From NCBI GenBank assembly GCA_020439485.1, contig JAGQSP010000050.1:1-11736 (forward strand): DNA of 11,736 nt, in the 5' to 3' direction. The position numbers were made by a program, and so were the translations under genes. The notes below the pieces were generated by a model, which worked only from the letters and a program-made list of their open reading frames with translations, was not told the origin of the DNA and did no database searches. How positions within the stretch are numbered: position 1 is the stretch's first letter; every line of letters starts with the position of its first letter. Source of the stretch: Acidimicrobiales bacterium. Lineage in GTDB: Bacteria; Actinomycetota; Acidimicrobiia; Acidimicrobiales; Poriferisodalaceae. Shown here piece by piece: positions 1 through 7,205 of the stretch.

Positions 1-11
1 ACGAACCCCAT
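1..11 (-). CDS. Start of a gene running off the left edge (possible integrase)
   Basis: On the minus strand an ATG at 11-9 is followed by GGG TTC GT, giving M-G-F-V before the window ends. What supports a real start is the near-perfect Shine-Dalgarno six bases upstream, and its place about 90 bases after the stop of an excisionase-like gene on the same strand. In actinobacterial integrated elements a small helix-turn-helix gene is very often followed by a tyrosine recombinase, and several of those begin with M-G-followed by a hydrophobic residue. The recombinase identity is inference from position only; too little protein is visible to show it. Confidence 0.4.
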
Positions 12-14
12 CGG

Positions 15-22
15 TCACCTCC
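15..22 (-). promoter_or_regulatory. Strong ribosome binding site for the left-edge gene
   Basis: Read on the minus strand this is GGAGGTGA, a full-length match to the anti-Shine-Dalgarno end of 16S rRNA. GGAGG lies six bases before the ATG at 11. It is the strongest such site I see in the window and is the main reason for calling a gene start at the edge. An overlapping GTG at 18-16 in the same motif is a less likely start, since it would lie inside the binding site. Confidence 0.5.
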
Positions 23-103
23 GCACGGGTGCTCGTAGCGATCGGGGCCGAGGGAACGGCGAGGCAGCGACCGTGACGACGACGCGCACGCCCAGGCTAC
101 GCG

Positions 104-364
104 TCACCGTCGACCCTGCGAGTCGGAGAGATCGACGACGGCGATCCGGGATCCGGCGACCCAGGCGTTGACGTCGTCCACGTCGAAGCGCACAAGATGG
201 CCCCACTTCACGTACGGAATGCGGCGCTCGTACACGAGTCGACGGACGTGACGGACCGATACGCCGAGGTGCTCGGCGACGGCCTCGATCGACACCAGCC
301 GCGGGAGCTGGCCGGCGCGTGCGGGCTGGGGCATCGAAGGCAGGGGAGTGGTGTGGGCGGGCAT
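104..364 (-). CDS. Excisionase/MerR-like helix-turn-helix DNA-binding protein
   Basis: This 86-aa protein is mostly one winged helix-turn-helix of the excisionase type. Residues about 24-45 form the helix-turn-helix (VSIEAVAEHLGVSVRHVRRL). Residues about 48-62 (RRIPYVKWGHLVRFDVDDV) are the wing with the R-I-P-x-V/x-x-G-x-L-V-R-F pattern typical of this family. Such proteins bind DNA as small architectural factors that direct integrase towards excision, or act as small regulators. The start at 364 has GAGG eight bases upstream; a second in-frame ATG at 334 would remove ten low-complexity residues and is also possible. The gene probably sits directly upstream of the gene starting at 11, as in xis-int pairs. 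Whether it is a true excisionase or a local regulator cannot be decided here. Confidence 0.85.
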   Translation of the reverse strand: MPAHTTPLPSMPQPARAGQLPRLVSIEAVAEHLGVSVRHVRRLVYERRIPYVKWGHLVRFDVDDVNAWVAGSRIAVVDLSDSQGRR

Positions 365-380
365 GCCGGCAACCTCGCGT

Positions 381-392
381 CGGGACGTCCCG
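381..392. repeat. 12-bp perfect palindrome upstream of the helix-turn-helix gene
   Basis: The sequence CGGGACGTCCCG is fully self-complementary. It lies 17 bases upstream of the start at 364, just ahead of the GAGG ribosome-binding bases. A second copy of ten of its bases occurs at 423-432. The placement suits an operator for the helix-turn-helix protein or a recombination-accessory site. The function is inferred. Confidence 0.45.
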
Positions 393-422
393 GATCACCG
401 CCCGACCGTGTTCAGACGTGCC

Positions 423-432
423 CGGGACGTCC
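423..432. repeat. Second copy of the palindromic 10-mer
   Basis: CGGGACGTCC repeats the first ten bases of the palindrome at 381-392 and keeps its self-complementary core GGACGTCC. The two copies are 42 bases apart, about four turns of DNA, so proteins bound at both would face the same side. It lies between the stop of the 455-766 gene and the start of the helix-turn-helix gene. Confidence 0.4.
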
Positions 433-454
433 AGCATCAGCGCCAGAGGTTCCA

Positions 455-766
455 TCACGGCGACCCGAGTCGCCCACGGAAGAACGACGTGACCAGATCC
501 GAGTAGGCGTCCCAGGAGATCAACATGAGGACGAGAAGCGAGACGGCCAGGGCGGATCGGGCGGCTCGTGCGATGTGCGATGGAACGAGGTCGAGGTAGT
601 CCGCTGCGTGGAGCAACACGAAGGCGACGGCTACGACGACGGGCACGACGACGACCACGGCTCCATCGTGACGAAGGGGTGCCACGGTGTTCGCTGGACC
701 TGCCGGCCGAGGCGCTGGGAGGCAGTGCGGGCACTTTGGTGCAGATGTGCAGAAGTCGAAGAACAC
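455..766 (-). CDS. Small predicted two-helix membrane protein, unknown function
   Basis: This hypothetical protein has 103 residues if read from the GTG at 766. Two hydrophobic stretches are visible: about residues 36-55, rich in valine (AVVVVVPVVVAVAFVLLHA), and about 70-85 (ALAVSLLVLMLISW). Between them is a short polar loop. A shorter version starting at GTG 685 (residue 28) would keep both helices and drop a cysteine- and proline-rich N-terminus that looks poorly coding; neither start has a clear ribosome binding site. It runs in the same direction as the helix-turn-helix gene, with its stop about 90 bases upstream of that gene's start. I do not recognise a family. Small membrane proteins in defence or mobile islands sometimes act as effectors, but nothing here shows that. 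Confidence 0.5.
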   Translation of the reverse strand: MFFDFCTSAPKCPHCLPAPRPAGPANTVAPLRHDGAVVVVVPVVVAVAFVLLHAADYLDLVPSHIARAARSALAVSLLVLMLISWDAYSDLVTSFFRGRLGSP

Positions 767-855
767 ACGTGACGAGCCGCCGGTTCCGAAGGCATGAACC
801 CTGCATGGGGATCAAGGTTGCTGTGCAGCTCGGGCGAGTGAGGAAGGCTGCTGGC

Positions 856-1389
856 CTACGGGGACGCGGGGAGGATCAGGCTCGGCGGCTCGCGTCGATC
901 GAGATGGCCGCGCGCCCAGCGAACCATCTCGACGAAGTCGTCCTTGATCGGCTCGCGGACCTTCTCGGCGTTCACCTCGAGGATCCGCAGTACGTCATCG
1001 GCCAGCCGGTACATGCGATCCCTCGACTTGTAGGTCATGGCGTATGGCCATGCGACGCCCGGATCGCGCTTCGTCGAAAGGTGCGATGTCTGGCTGCTCA
1101 TGAACGCGTGCCAACCCGACCAGTCCACGGTTTCGAGGCCCGCCGTCTCGCCAGCGGCGAGGAAGTCAACGAGACGGAAGTACCCGGACTTCGGCTGGAA
1201 GCATGTGAACTCGATCAGTGTCCGGCCGTGCATCAGGGCGCTGTCCTGGAGCACCACCGTCAGCGCTCCGCTGTCGTACCGGTTCGTGAACTCGATGGCG
1301 GCGGTGAGCAGCCAGTGAAGGTCGGTTCGCACGTGCCCGTTCTCCGCGATCAGGGCTCGCAGCATCAGATCGTCGGGCGTCGTCGACAT
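856..1389 (-). CDS. Conserved-looking 177-aa hypothetical protein, divergent to the restriction operon
   Basis: I place the start at the ATG at 1389 (MSTTPDDLML), because the upstream in-frame stretch overlaps the divergent Res gene and looks non-coding. The protein is soluble and mostly helical by composition, without signal or membrane segments. Two patches stand out: ALMHGRTLIEF at residues 51-61 and SSQTSHLSTKR at 98-108. From memory these resemble the 'HARNLIDF ... AHLT' patches of a widespread family of about 180-aa bacterial hypothetical proteins; this is a recollection, not a search result. No Shine-Dalgarno is seen. TACCAT lies eight bases upstream of the ATG, so the mRNA could be leaderless. 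It is 61 bp from the Res start and may be co-regulated with the restriction genes. No function is assigned. Confidence 0.65.
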   Translation of the reverse strand: MSTTPDDLMLRALIAENGHVRTDLHWLLTAAIEFTNRYDSGALTVVLQDSALMHGRTLIEFTCFQPKSGYFRLVDFLAAGETAGLETVDWSGWHAFMSSQTSHLSTKRDPGVAWPYAMTYKSRDRMYRLADDVLRILEVNAEKVREPIKDDFVEMVRWARGHLDRREPPSLILPASP

Positions 1390-1450
1390 CGCATTCGATG
1401 GTACGGGCAGTCCGGCAGGGCCTTGCATCGTTCCTGCTAGAAACAATGGC
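1390..1450. promoter_or_regulatory. Divergent intergenic region between the 177-aa gene and res
   Basis: This 61-bp gap must hold, or closely adjoin, the promoters of the two divergent genes unless these lie inside the neighbouring coding sequences. Towards the minus strand, TACCAT lies eight bases before the ATG at 1389. Towards the plus strand, TAGAAA at 1438-1443 lies seven bases before the ATG at 1451. Both positions fit -10 elements of leaderless actinobacterial transcripts, and neither gene has a purine-rich ribosome binding site. I could not find convincing -35 boxes. Confidence 0.3.
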
Positions 1451-4400
1451 ATGGCAGAGGGCATCGAGAATCCCATTCTCAACGGGCCGTACGATGCTCC
1501 TTCGCGCCACTTCGAGCTCGGGCCGAACGGTCCGACGGGCACGATTCTCGACGGCCGGCGTCCGAGCGAGTCGTTCATCCCGGTTCCTGCGCCGCGGAAG
1601 GGGAAGAACAAGGGGCAGCAGGCGTTGGATCTCGACGTCTCGGGTGAGCGGCGGGAGAAGAACGATCTGATCAACGAGATCCGGTATCACGTCGGCCTGT
1701 GGCGTCAGCGCGGCTACCCCGGCGTGACGCCGATCTCGCGCAAGCTGCTGCAGCACTGGGCTGACCCGAACCGCGAGAACCGAGTGATGTTCTGCCAGCG
1801 GGAGGCGGCCGAGACGGCGATCTTCCTCGCCGAGGTGTCGGGTCGGCAGGGCACTCCCGACTTCCGGCAGCGGCTCGACGCCGAGAACGCGTTGCACAAC
1901 AACCGCCTGCCACGGGTCGGGCTGAAGATGGCGACCGGCACGGGCAAGACGGTCGTGATGGCGATGCTCATTGCGTGGCAGACCATCAACAAGGTCTACT
2001 CGCCCCGCGACGCCCGCTTCTCGAAGCGGTTCCTCGTGGTCACGCCGGGCATCACGATCCGCGATCGGCTCCGGGTGATCCAGCCGAATGACCCGGACAA
2101 CTACTACCGCCAGCGCGACCTCGTGCCCGGCGACCTGTGGGCGGCGCTCGGCCAGGCCGAGATCATCATCGCCAATTACCACGCCTTCCTGCCGCGCACC
2201 GCCAAGGAGATGCAGGGCGTCGCTGCGAACACCCGCAAGATCCTGACCTATGGCAAGAAGGTCGATCCGTTCGTCGAGACCGGCGATCAGATCGTCGCCC
2301 GGGTGCTGCGCTCGTTCGGTGGGAAGGGGAAGCTGAACGAGATCGTCGTGCTCAACGACGAGGCGCACCACTGCTACCAGAACAGGTCGATCGACGACGA
2401 GGAGCTCGACAAGGACGAGCGGGAGCGCAACGAGGACGCTCGCCGATGGTTCATCGGTCTGCAGCAGGTGGCCAAGAAGGTCGGCATCAAGAACGTCTAC
2501 GACCTGTCGGCGACGCCGTACTACTTGCAGGGCTCCGGCTACAACGAGGGCTACATCTTCCCGTGGGTGGTCAGTGACTTCTCGCTGATGGACGCCATCG
2601 AGAGCGGGATCGTGAAGGTCCCCCGTGTCCCGGTCGACGACGACGCCGCCAGCCACCTCGTCACGTACCTGCGGCTGTGGGATCACGTGGGCACGCGGCT
2701 GCCCAAGCGTGCCGGCAAGAAGGCCGGAACCGACGGTGACTGGGTGCCGCCAGACACGCTTGAAGGGGCGATGCGCTCGCTCTACCGGTCGTATGCGGCG
2801 TCCTTCGAGCGGTGGGAGCGCACACTCAAGCCGCTGGGCGAGCCGCCGCCGGTGATCATCGTGGTGTGCCCGAACACGATCGTGTCGAAGCTCGTCTACG
2901 ACTGGATCGCCGGCGCCGACATCGAGGCCGAAGACGGAACCATTCGTGTCCGCAAGGGTGAGCTGGAGCTGCTCTCGAACGTGGCCGATGGCGCCTGGCT
3001 GACACGGCCCCGCACCGTTCTGATCGACTCGGCTCAGCTCGAGAGCGGCGAGTCGATGAAGGACGACTTCAAGAAGGCCGCTGCGCACGAGATCGAAGCG
3101 TTCAAGTCGGAGATCCGCCGCCGAGACCCGGGGGCCGACGTCGACAACCTGACCGACGAAGACCTGATGCGCGAGGTGATGAACACCGTCGGCAAGAAGG
3201 GAAAGCTCGGCGAAGGAGTGCGCTGCGTCGTCAGCGTCAGCATGCTGACGGAGGGCTGGGACGCGAACACGGTCACCCACATCCTCGGCGTGCGCGCGTT
3301 CGGCAGCCAGCTCCTCTGCGAGCAGGTGGTCGGCCGTGGGCTGCGTCGCCGTGACTACTCGATCAACGACGACGGCAAGTTCGAACCCGAGTACGCCGAG
3401 GTGTACGGCGTGCCGTTCGCCTTCATCCCGACTGACCGCGTGTTGAAGCCGATCACACCGAAGTCGCCGGCCGTAGAAGTGCGTGCCCTGCCCGAGCGTG
3501 CGCATCTGCGGATCACGTTCCCGAAACTCACCGGGTACCGCGTCGAGTTGTCGCCGACGCCGCTCGCCGCAGACTTCACCGACGAGTCGAAACTGCACGT
3601 CGACAAGACCAGCTACGCCGCCCGCGTCGACGTTGAAGGCATCGTCGGTGAGGGCGCCGAGCATCGTCTCGCCGACACCGGTTCGGTTCGCCCGCAACAG
3701 GTCGCGTACGAACTGGCCAAGCAGGTGCTCGCCAACCGGCACCTCGGCCTCGGCGGCGTGCCGATCCATACTCGCTTCCCGCAACTGGTGAAGATCGCCA
3801 AGGACTGGCTGGCGGAGTGTGTGACCTACGAACCGGGCTGTGACGCGTCGATGCTCGTCACGATCGCCGAATGGCGTGCCAAGGCCGCTGAGCGGTTGGA
3901 GAACTCGATCGTCCGGCTCGAGAACGCGCACCGCGAGACGCTGCGTCCGGTCCTCGATCGGTTCGACTCTGTCGGCACCACCGACCATGTGTCGTTTATG
4001 ACTCGCAAGGTGGTGATCGACACCGTGAAGTCACCGATCAACCGGGTCACCCTCGATGGGATCAAGGGCAACTCGTGGGAGGAGACGGTCGCTCACCGCC
4101 TAGAGAAGCATCCGGAGGTCGTGTCGTACGTGAAGAACGACGGTCTCGACTTCATGATCCCCTATCTCCACGCTGGTGTGCAGTACGACTACAAGCCGGA
4201 CTTTCTCCTACGCCTCGGACCCCGCGATGCCGACGACGAGACCGAGCGCTACCTGATCATCGAGGTGTCAGGAACGCGCAAGGATCAGGACAAGCGCGAG
4301 GCCAAGGCCGAGGCCGCCGAGCATCGCTGGTGCGCGGCAGTCAACAACCACGGTGGCTTCGGTCGCTGGGGCTACGTAGAGATCTCGAACATGAAGCACG

Positions 4401-4471
4401 CCGAATCGGCGATCAACGAGGCGATCAACCGCCTCCACATGAACGTGCTCGAAGCAGCACTGGCGGACTGA
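1451..4471 (+). CDS. res: Type III-like restriction subunit Res (superfamily 2 helicase plus nuclease)
   Basis: This 1006-aa protein should translocate on DNA using ATP and cut it when the site is unmethylated, together with the methyltransferase encoded next. Helicase motifs are in order: Walker A MATGTGKT at residues 160-167, the DEAH box at 303-306 (LNDEAHHCY), motif III SATPYY at 353-358, SMLTEGWDANT at 597-607, and motif VI QVVGRGLRR at 625-633. The C-terminal nuclease is at about 872-980. It shows NSWEE, YKPDFLLRL with D917, then IIEVSGTRK with E938, and ends in the family-typical AVNNHGGFGRWGYVEI. The arrangement matches the Res family that I recall as BPTD_3080. The usual lysine two residues after E938 is serine here. 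The length is normal for Res. The stop lies seven bases before the mod start, so the two genes are co-transcribed. Confidence 0.93.
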   Translation: MAEGIENPILNGPYDAPSRHFELGPNGPTGTILDGRRPSESFIPVPAPRKGKNKGQQALDLDVSGERREKNDLINEIRYHVGLWRQRGYPGVTPISRKLLQHWADPNRENRVMFCQREAAETAIFLAEVSGRQGTPDFRQRLDAENALHNNRLPRVGLKMATGTGKTVVMAMLIAWQTINKVYSPRDARFSKRFLVVTPGITIRDRLRVIQPNDPDNYYRQRDLVPGDLWAALGQAEIIIANYHAFLPRTAKEMQGVAANTRKILTYGKKVDPFVETGDQIVARVLRSFGGKGKLNEIVVLNDEAHHCYQNRSIDDEELDKDERERNEDARRWFIGLQQVAKKVGIKNVYDLSATPYYLQGSGYNEGYIFPWVVSDFSLMDAIESGIVKVPRVPVDDDAASHLVTYLRLWDHVGTRLPKRAGKKAGTDGDWVPPDTLEGAMRSLYRSYAASFERWERTLKPLGEPPPVIIVVCPNTIVSKLVYDWIAGADIEAEDGTIRVRKGELELLSNVADGAWLTRPRTVLIDSAQLESGESMKDDFKKAAAHEIEAFKSEIRRRDPGADVDNLTDEDLMREVMNTVGKKGKLGEGVRCVVSVSMLTEGWDANTVTHILGVRAFGSQLLCEQVVGRGLRRRDYSINDDGKFEPEYAEVYGVPFAFIPTDRVLKPITPKSPAVEVRALPERAHLRITFPKLTGYRVELSPTPLAADFTDESKLHVDKTSYAARVDVEGIVGEGAEHRLADTGSVRPQQVAYELAKQVLANRHLGLGGVPIHTRFPQLVKIAKDWLAECVTYEPGCDASMLVTIAEWRAKAAERLENSIVRLENAHRETLRPVLDRFDSVGTTDHVSFMTRKVVIDTVKSPINRVTLDGIKGNSWEETVAHRLEKHPEVVSYVKNDGLDFMIPYLHAGVQYDYKPDFLLRLGPRDADDETERYLIIEVSGTRKDQDKREAKAEAAEHRWCAAVNNHGGFGRWGYVEISNMKHAESAINEAINRLHMNVLEAALAD

Positions 4472-4478
4472 GGAACAC

Positions 4479-7187
4479 ATGGCGGCGAGGAAGCAAACAT
4501 CGACGAAGAAGACCCACACTCCGGTCGAGGCGACCGTCCATCAGGACAAGCGGGCCAACATCCCCACCGCCGACGCACAGGACTTCCTGCCGCCCGAGGC
4601 CGAGCAGCCCAAGACACTGCTGTACCCCAGGGACCCGTCGCTCGACCCACAGCTCGTCTGGAAGGGCAAGGACGAACAGGACGCCCACGACCTCGAGGTC
4701 GTCGCACCTCCGATCTTCATCCAGGAGAAGATCGACCCCAGGGTGCTCATCGAGAACCTGCGCCAGACGTCGAAAGCCGGCGAGGCCGAGCCGGAACTAA
4801 CCCTGTTCGACAGCTTCGACGGGCTCGACGGATTCGACATCGTCGACTTCTACCAGCACGAGGCGAACTGGTCGAACCGTATGATCCTCGGCGACAGCCT
4901 CCAAGTCATGGCGTCACTCGCCGAACGAGAGGGCCTTCGTGGCAAGGTCCAGATGATCTACATCGACCCTCCATACGGCATCAAGTTCGGCTCGAACTGG
5001 CAAGTCTCCACCCGAAAGCGAACGGTGCATGACGGCAAGTTGGAGGATGCCAGCTTTGAGGTCGAGCAGATCAAGGCCTTTCGCGATACATGGGAACTCG
5101 GCATCCACTCATACCTCTCCTATCTTCGCGACCGGCTTGTGGCTGCACGCGAGCTACTGACCGATAGCGGCAGCTGCTTCGTTCAGATCGGCGACGAGAA
5201 CGTCCACCTTGTCCGCAGCCTCATGGACGAGGTCTTCGGAAGCGAGAACTTCGTTAGCCAGATCGTTCTGCAGACGACGCAGGGTGCGGGAAGTCAGGTG
5301 GGTACAACGGTGATCGCTGCAGTCCACAGTTATGTCCTTTGGTACGCCTACGACCGGTCTTCACTCAAGTACCGACAGCTCTACGATGACAAATCGCTGG
5401 ATACCGGCTCAGGCGCTTATGACATGGTCCAGCTGATTGACGGCTCAGTCCGGCGCCTAGAGTCGGCGGAGCGCACCGACCCCGCACTGATTCCTCGAGG
5501 AGGTCGCGTCTACACCGCTGACAACATGACCAGCCAGAGTCAGCGATCGGACGGGCAGTTCCCGGTGACTGTTGGCGACACAACCGTGACGTTGAGGACC
5601 GGCTACTGGAAGACCAATCGCGAGGGCATGCAGCGACTTGCCCTCGCGGATCGGCTGATCGCTCGATCGAACAGCATCCGGTATCGACGCTTCTTGGATG
5701 ACTTCCCCGTGTCGCCGATCCACAACGTCTGGACGGACGTGGCCGGGCAGTACCAGTTCGGAGGAGAGAAGGTCTACGTTGTCCAGACCGCACTGAAGAT
5801 CGTGCAGCGATGTGTCCTGATGGCGACGGATCCAGGAGACCTCGTCCTTGACCCAACATGTGGGTCGGGGACGACGTCGTTTGTTGCTGAACAGTGGGGG
5901 CGTAGATGGATCACCGTCGATACCTCCCGGGTAGCCCTCGCCCTCGCTCGCCAACGCCTCATGGGGGCCCGCTATCCTTTCTACGTCCTCTCCGACTCAG
6001 CGGAGGGGCAACGACTTGAGGCAACCCTCATTTCCTCGGCCCCGGCGCTCGGAAGTCCCTCACATGATGTTCGACGCGGGTTCGTGTATGGACGGGCCCA
6101 GCACATCACGCTTCGGTCAATTGCGAACAACCCTGACATCAAGGAGGGGATGGGTCGCCAAGAAATCGAGGCGGCGATTCGACGACATGCGGACTACGAG
6201 TTGTTGTACGACAAGCCGCACGAGGACAAGTCGAAGGTTCGAGTGGCGGGGCCGTTCACGGTGGAGTCGTTGTCGCCGCACCGGTCGTTGGCGTTCGCCG
6301 GGGAGGTGCCGGACGATCTGCCGAAGTCAAAGTTGGTCGCCGACCAAGATGTGGGATCGGCTTCGTTCGAGGGGATGATTCTGGAGAACCTTGGCCGGGC
6401 GGGCATCCAGAACGGTCGACGCAACGAGCGGTTGAACTTCGCGTCGGTCGACTCGTACGCCGGCGACTACGTGCAGGCGGTCGGCGAGACCAAGGTCGAC
6501 GATGGAGCCGAGCTGCAACGGATCGGAATTGCAATTGGCCCGCAGTACGGCACCGTGGGTCCGCCGTTCATCAAGAACGCCGCCCGCGAGGCACTGAAGG
6601 CCGACCCTCGGTTGGACTTGTTGGCGGTGCTGGCGTTCTCGTTCGACCCGCAGGCGCTCGGCGCGGATCAGGAGTACGTGTCCAGCACGGAAGGTTTCGC
6701 CGACGTCGCCGCCGAACGCAACCTGGGTCGGCTGCCGGTCCTGCTCGTGCGGATGAACAATGACCTGGTGATGGGCGACGACCTGAAGAAGACCGCGTCA
6801 GGCAACCTGTTCACGGTGTTTGGTGAACCCGACATCGACATCCGTGTCGACGGCGACGAGGTGACGGTGGAGATCCTCGGAGTCGACGTGTACGACCCGT
6901 CGACCGGCGAGGTCCGCAGCCGAGACACCGACCACATCGCGCTCTGGATGATCGACACGAACTACAACGAGGAGTCGTTCTTCGTCCGACACTGCTACTT
7001 CACCGGCGGCAACGATCCCTACGAACGCCTGAAGCGGGCACTCAAGGCCGACATCGACGAAGACGCCTGGGCCACCCTGTACCAGACCGTCAGCCGGCCG
7101 TTCCCGAAACCAGAGACCGGCAAGATCGCCGTCAAGGTCATCAACGACTACGGCGACGAGGTGATGCAGGTCTTCCAGGTCGACTGA
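4479..7187 (+). CDS. mod: Beta-class N6-adenine DNA methyltransferase (Mod), long form
   Basis: This 902-aa protein transfers methyl from S-adenosylmethionine to adenine at the recognition site, protecting host DNA and specifying the target for Res. DPPY (IYIDPPYGIKF, residues 160-170) comes before the cofactor motif DPTCGSGTT (458-466). This beta order and the Asp of DPPY point to an N6-adenine enzyme. LGDSLQVM at 137-144 is the conserved patch before DPPY. Residues about 260-420 between the motifs should hold the target recognition domain. Residues after about 510 form a roughly 390-aa extension ending in KIAVKVINDYGDEVMQVFQV, which I recall as conserved in methyltransferases paired with this Res type; classical Type III Mod is nearer 650 aa. 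The start has GAGGA four bases upstream. Codons in the recognition region end in A/T more often than in the rest of the gene. Confidence 0.93.
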   Translation: MAARKQTSTKKTHTPVEATVHQDKRANIPTADAQDFLPPEAEQPKTLLYPRDPSLDPQLVWKGKDEQDAHDLEVVAPPIFIQEKIDPRVLIENLRQTSKAGEAEPELTLFDSFDGLDGFDIVDFYQHEANWSNRMILGDSLQVMASLAEREGLRGKVQMIYIDPPYGIKFGSNWQVSTRKRTVHDGKLEDASFEVEQIKAFRDTWELGIHSYLSYLRDRLVAARELLTDSGSCFVQIGDENVHLVRSLMDEVFGSENFVSQIVLQTTQGAGSQVGTTVIAAVHSYVLWYAYDRSSLKYRQLYDDKSLDTGSGAYDMVQLIDGSVRRLESAERTDPALIPRGGRVYTADNMTSQSQRSDGQFPVTVGDTTVTLRTGYWKTNREGMQRLALADRLIARSNSIRYRRFLDDFPVSPIHNVWTDVAGQYQFGGEKVYVVQTALKIVQRCVLMATDPGDLVLDPTCGSGTTSFVAEQWGRRWITVDTSRVALALARQRLMGARYPFYVLSDSAEGQRLEATLISSAPALGSPSHDVRRGFVYGRAQHITLRSIANNPDIKEGMGRQEIEAAIRRHADYELLYDKPHEDKSKVRVAGPFTVESLSPHRSLAFAGEVPDDLPKSKLVADQDVGSASFEGMILENLGRAGIQNGRRNERLNFASVDSYAGDYVQAVGETKVDDGAELQRIGIAIGPQYGTVGPPFIKNAAREALKADPRLDLLAVLAFSFDPQALGADQEYVSSTEGFADVAAERNLGRLPVLLVRMNNDLVMGDDLKKTASGNLFTVFGEPDIDIRVDGDEVTVEILGVDVYDPSTGEVRSRDTDHIALWMIDTNYNEESFFVRHCYFTGGNDPYERLKRALKADIDEDAWATLYQTVSRPFPKPETGKIAVKVINDYGDEVMQVFQVD

Positions 7188-7205
7188 TGATGTTGGGAGA
7201 GCACT

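Noticed and set aside
15..815. 266-codon minus-strand open frame spanning the left arm.
   Set aside because: It overlaps the clear helix-turn-helix gene in another frame and gives an Arg/Pro-rich low-complexity product.
568..1440. 290-codon plus-strand open frame opposite the 177-aa gene.
   Set aside because: Basic, no motif, and it covers the divergent gap and two other genes; the minus-strand protein has a more natural composition.
1166..3988. Very long open frame (about 940 codons) on the minus strand, antisense to res.
   Set aside because: It lies fully opposite recognisable helicase motifs. Its protein is Arg/Val/His-rich with no domain, as expected from the complement of GC-ending codons.
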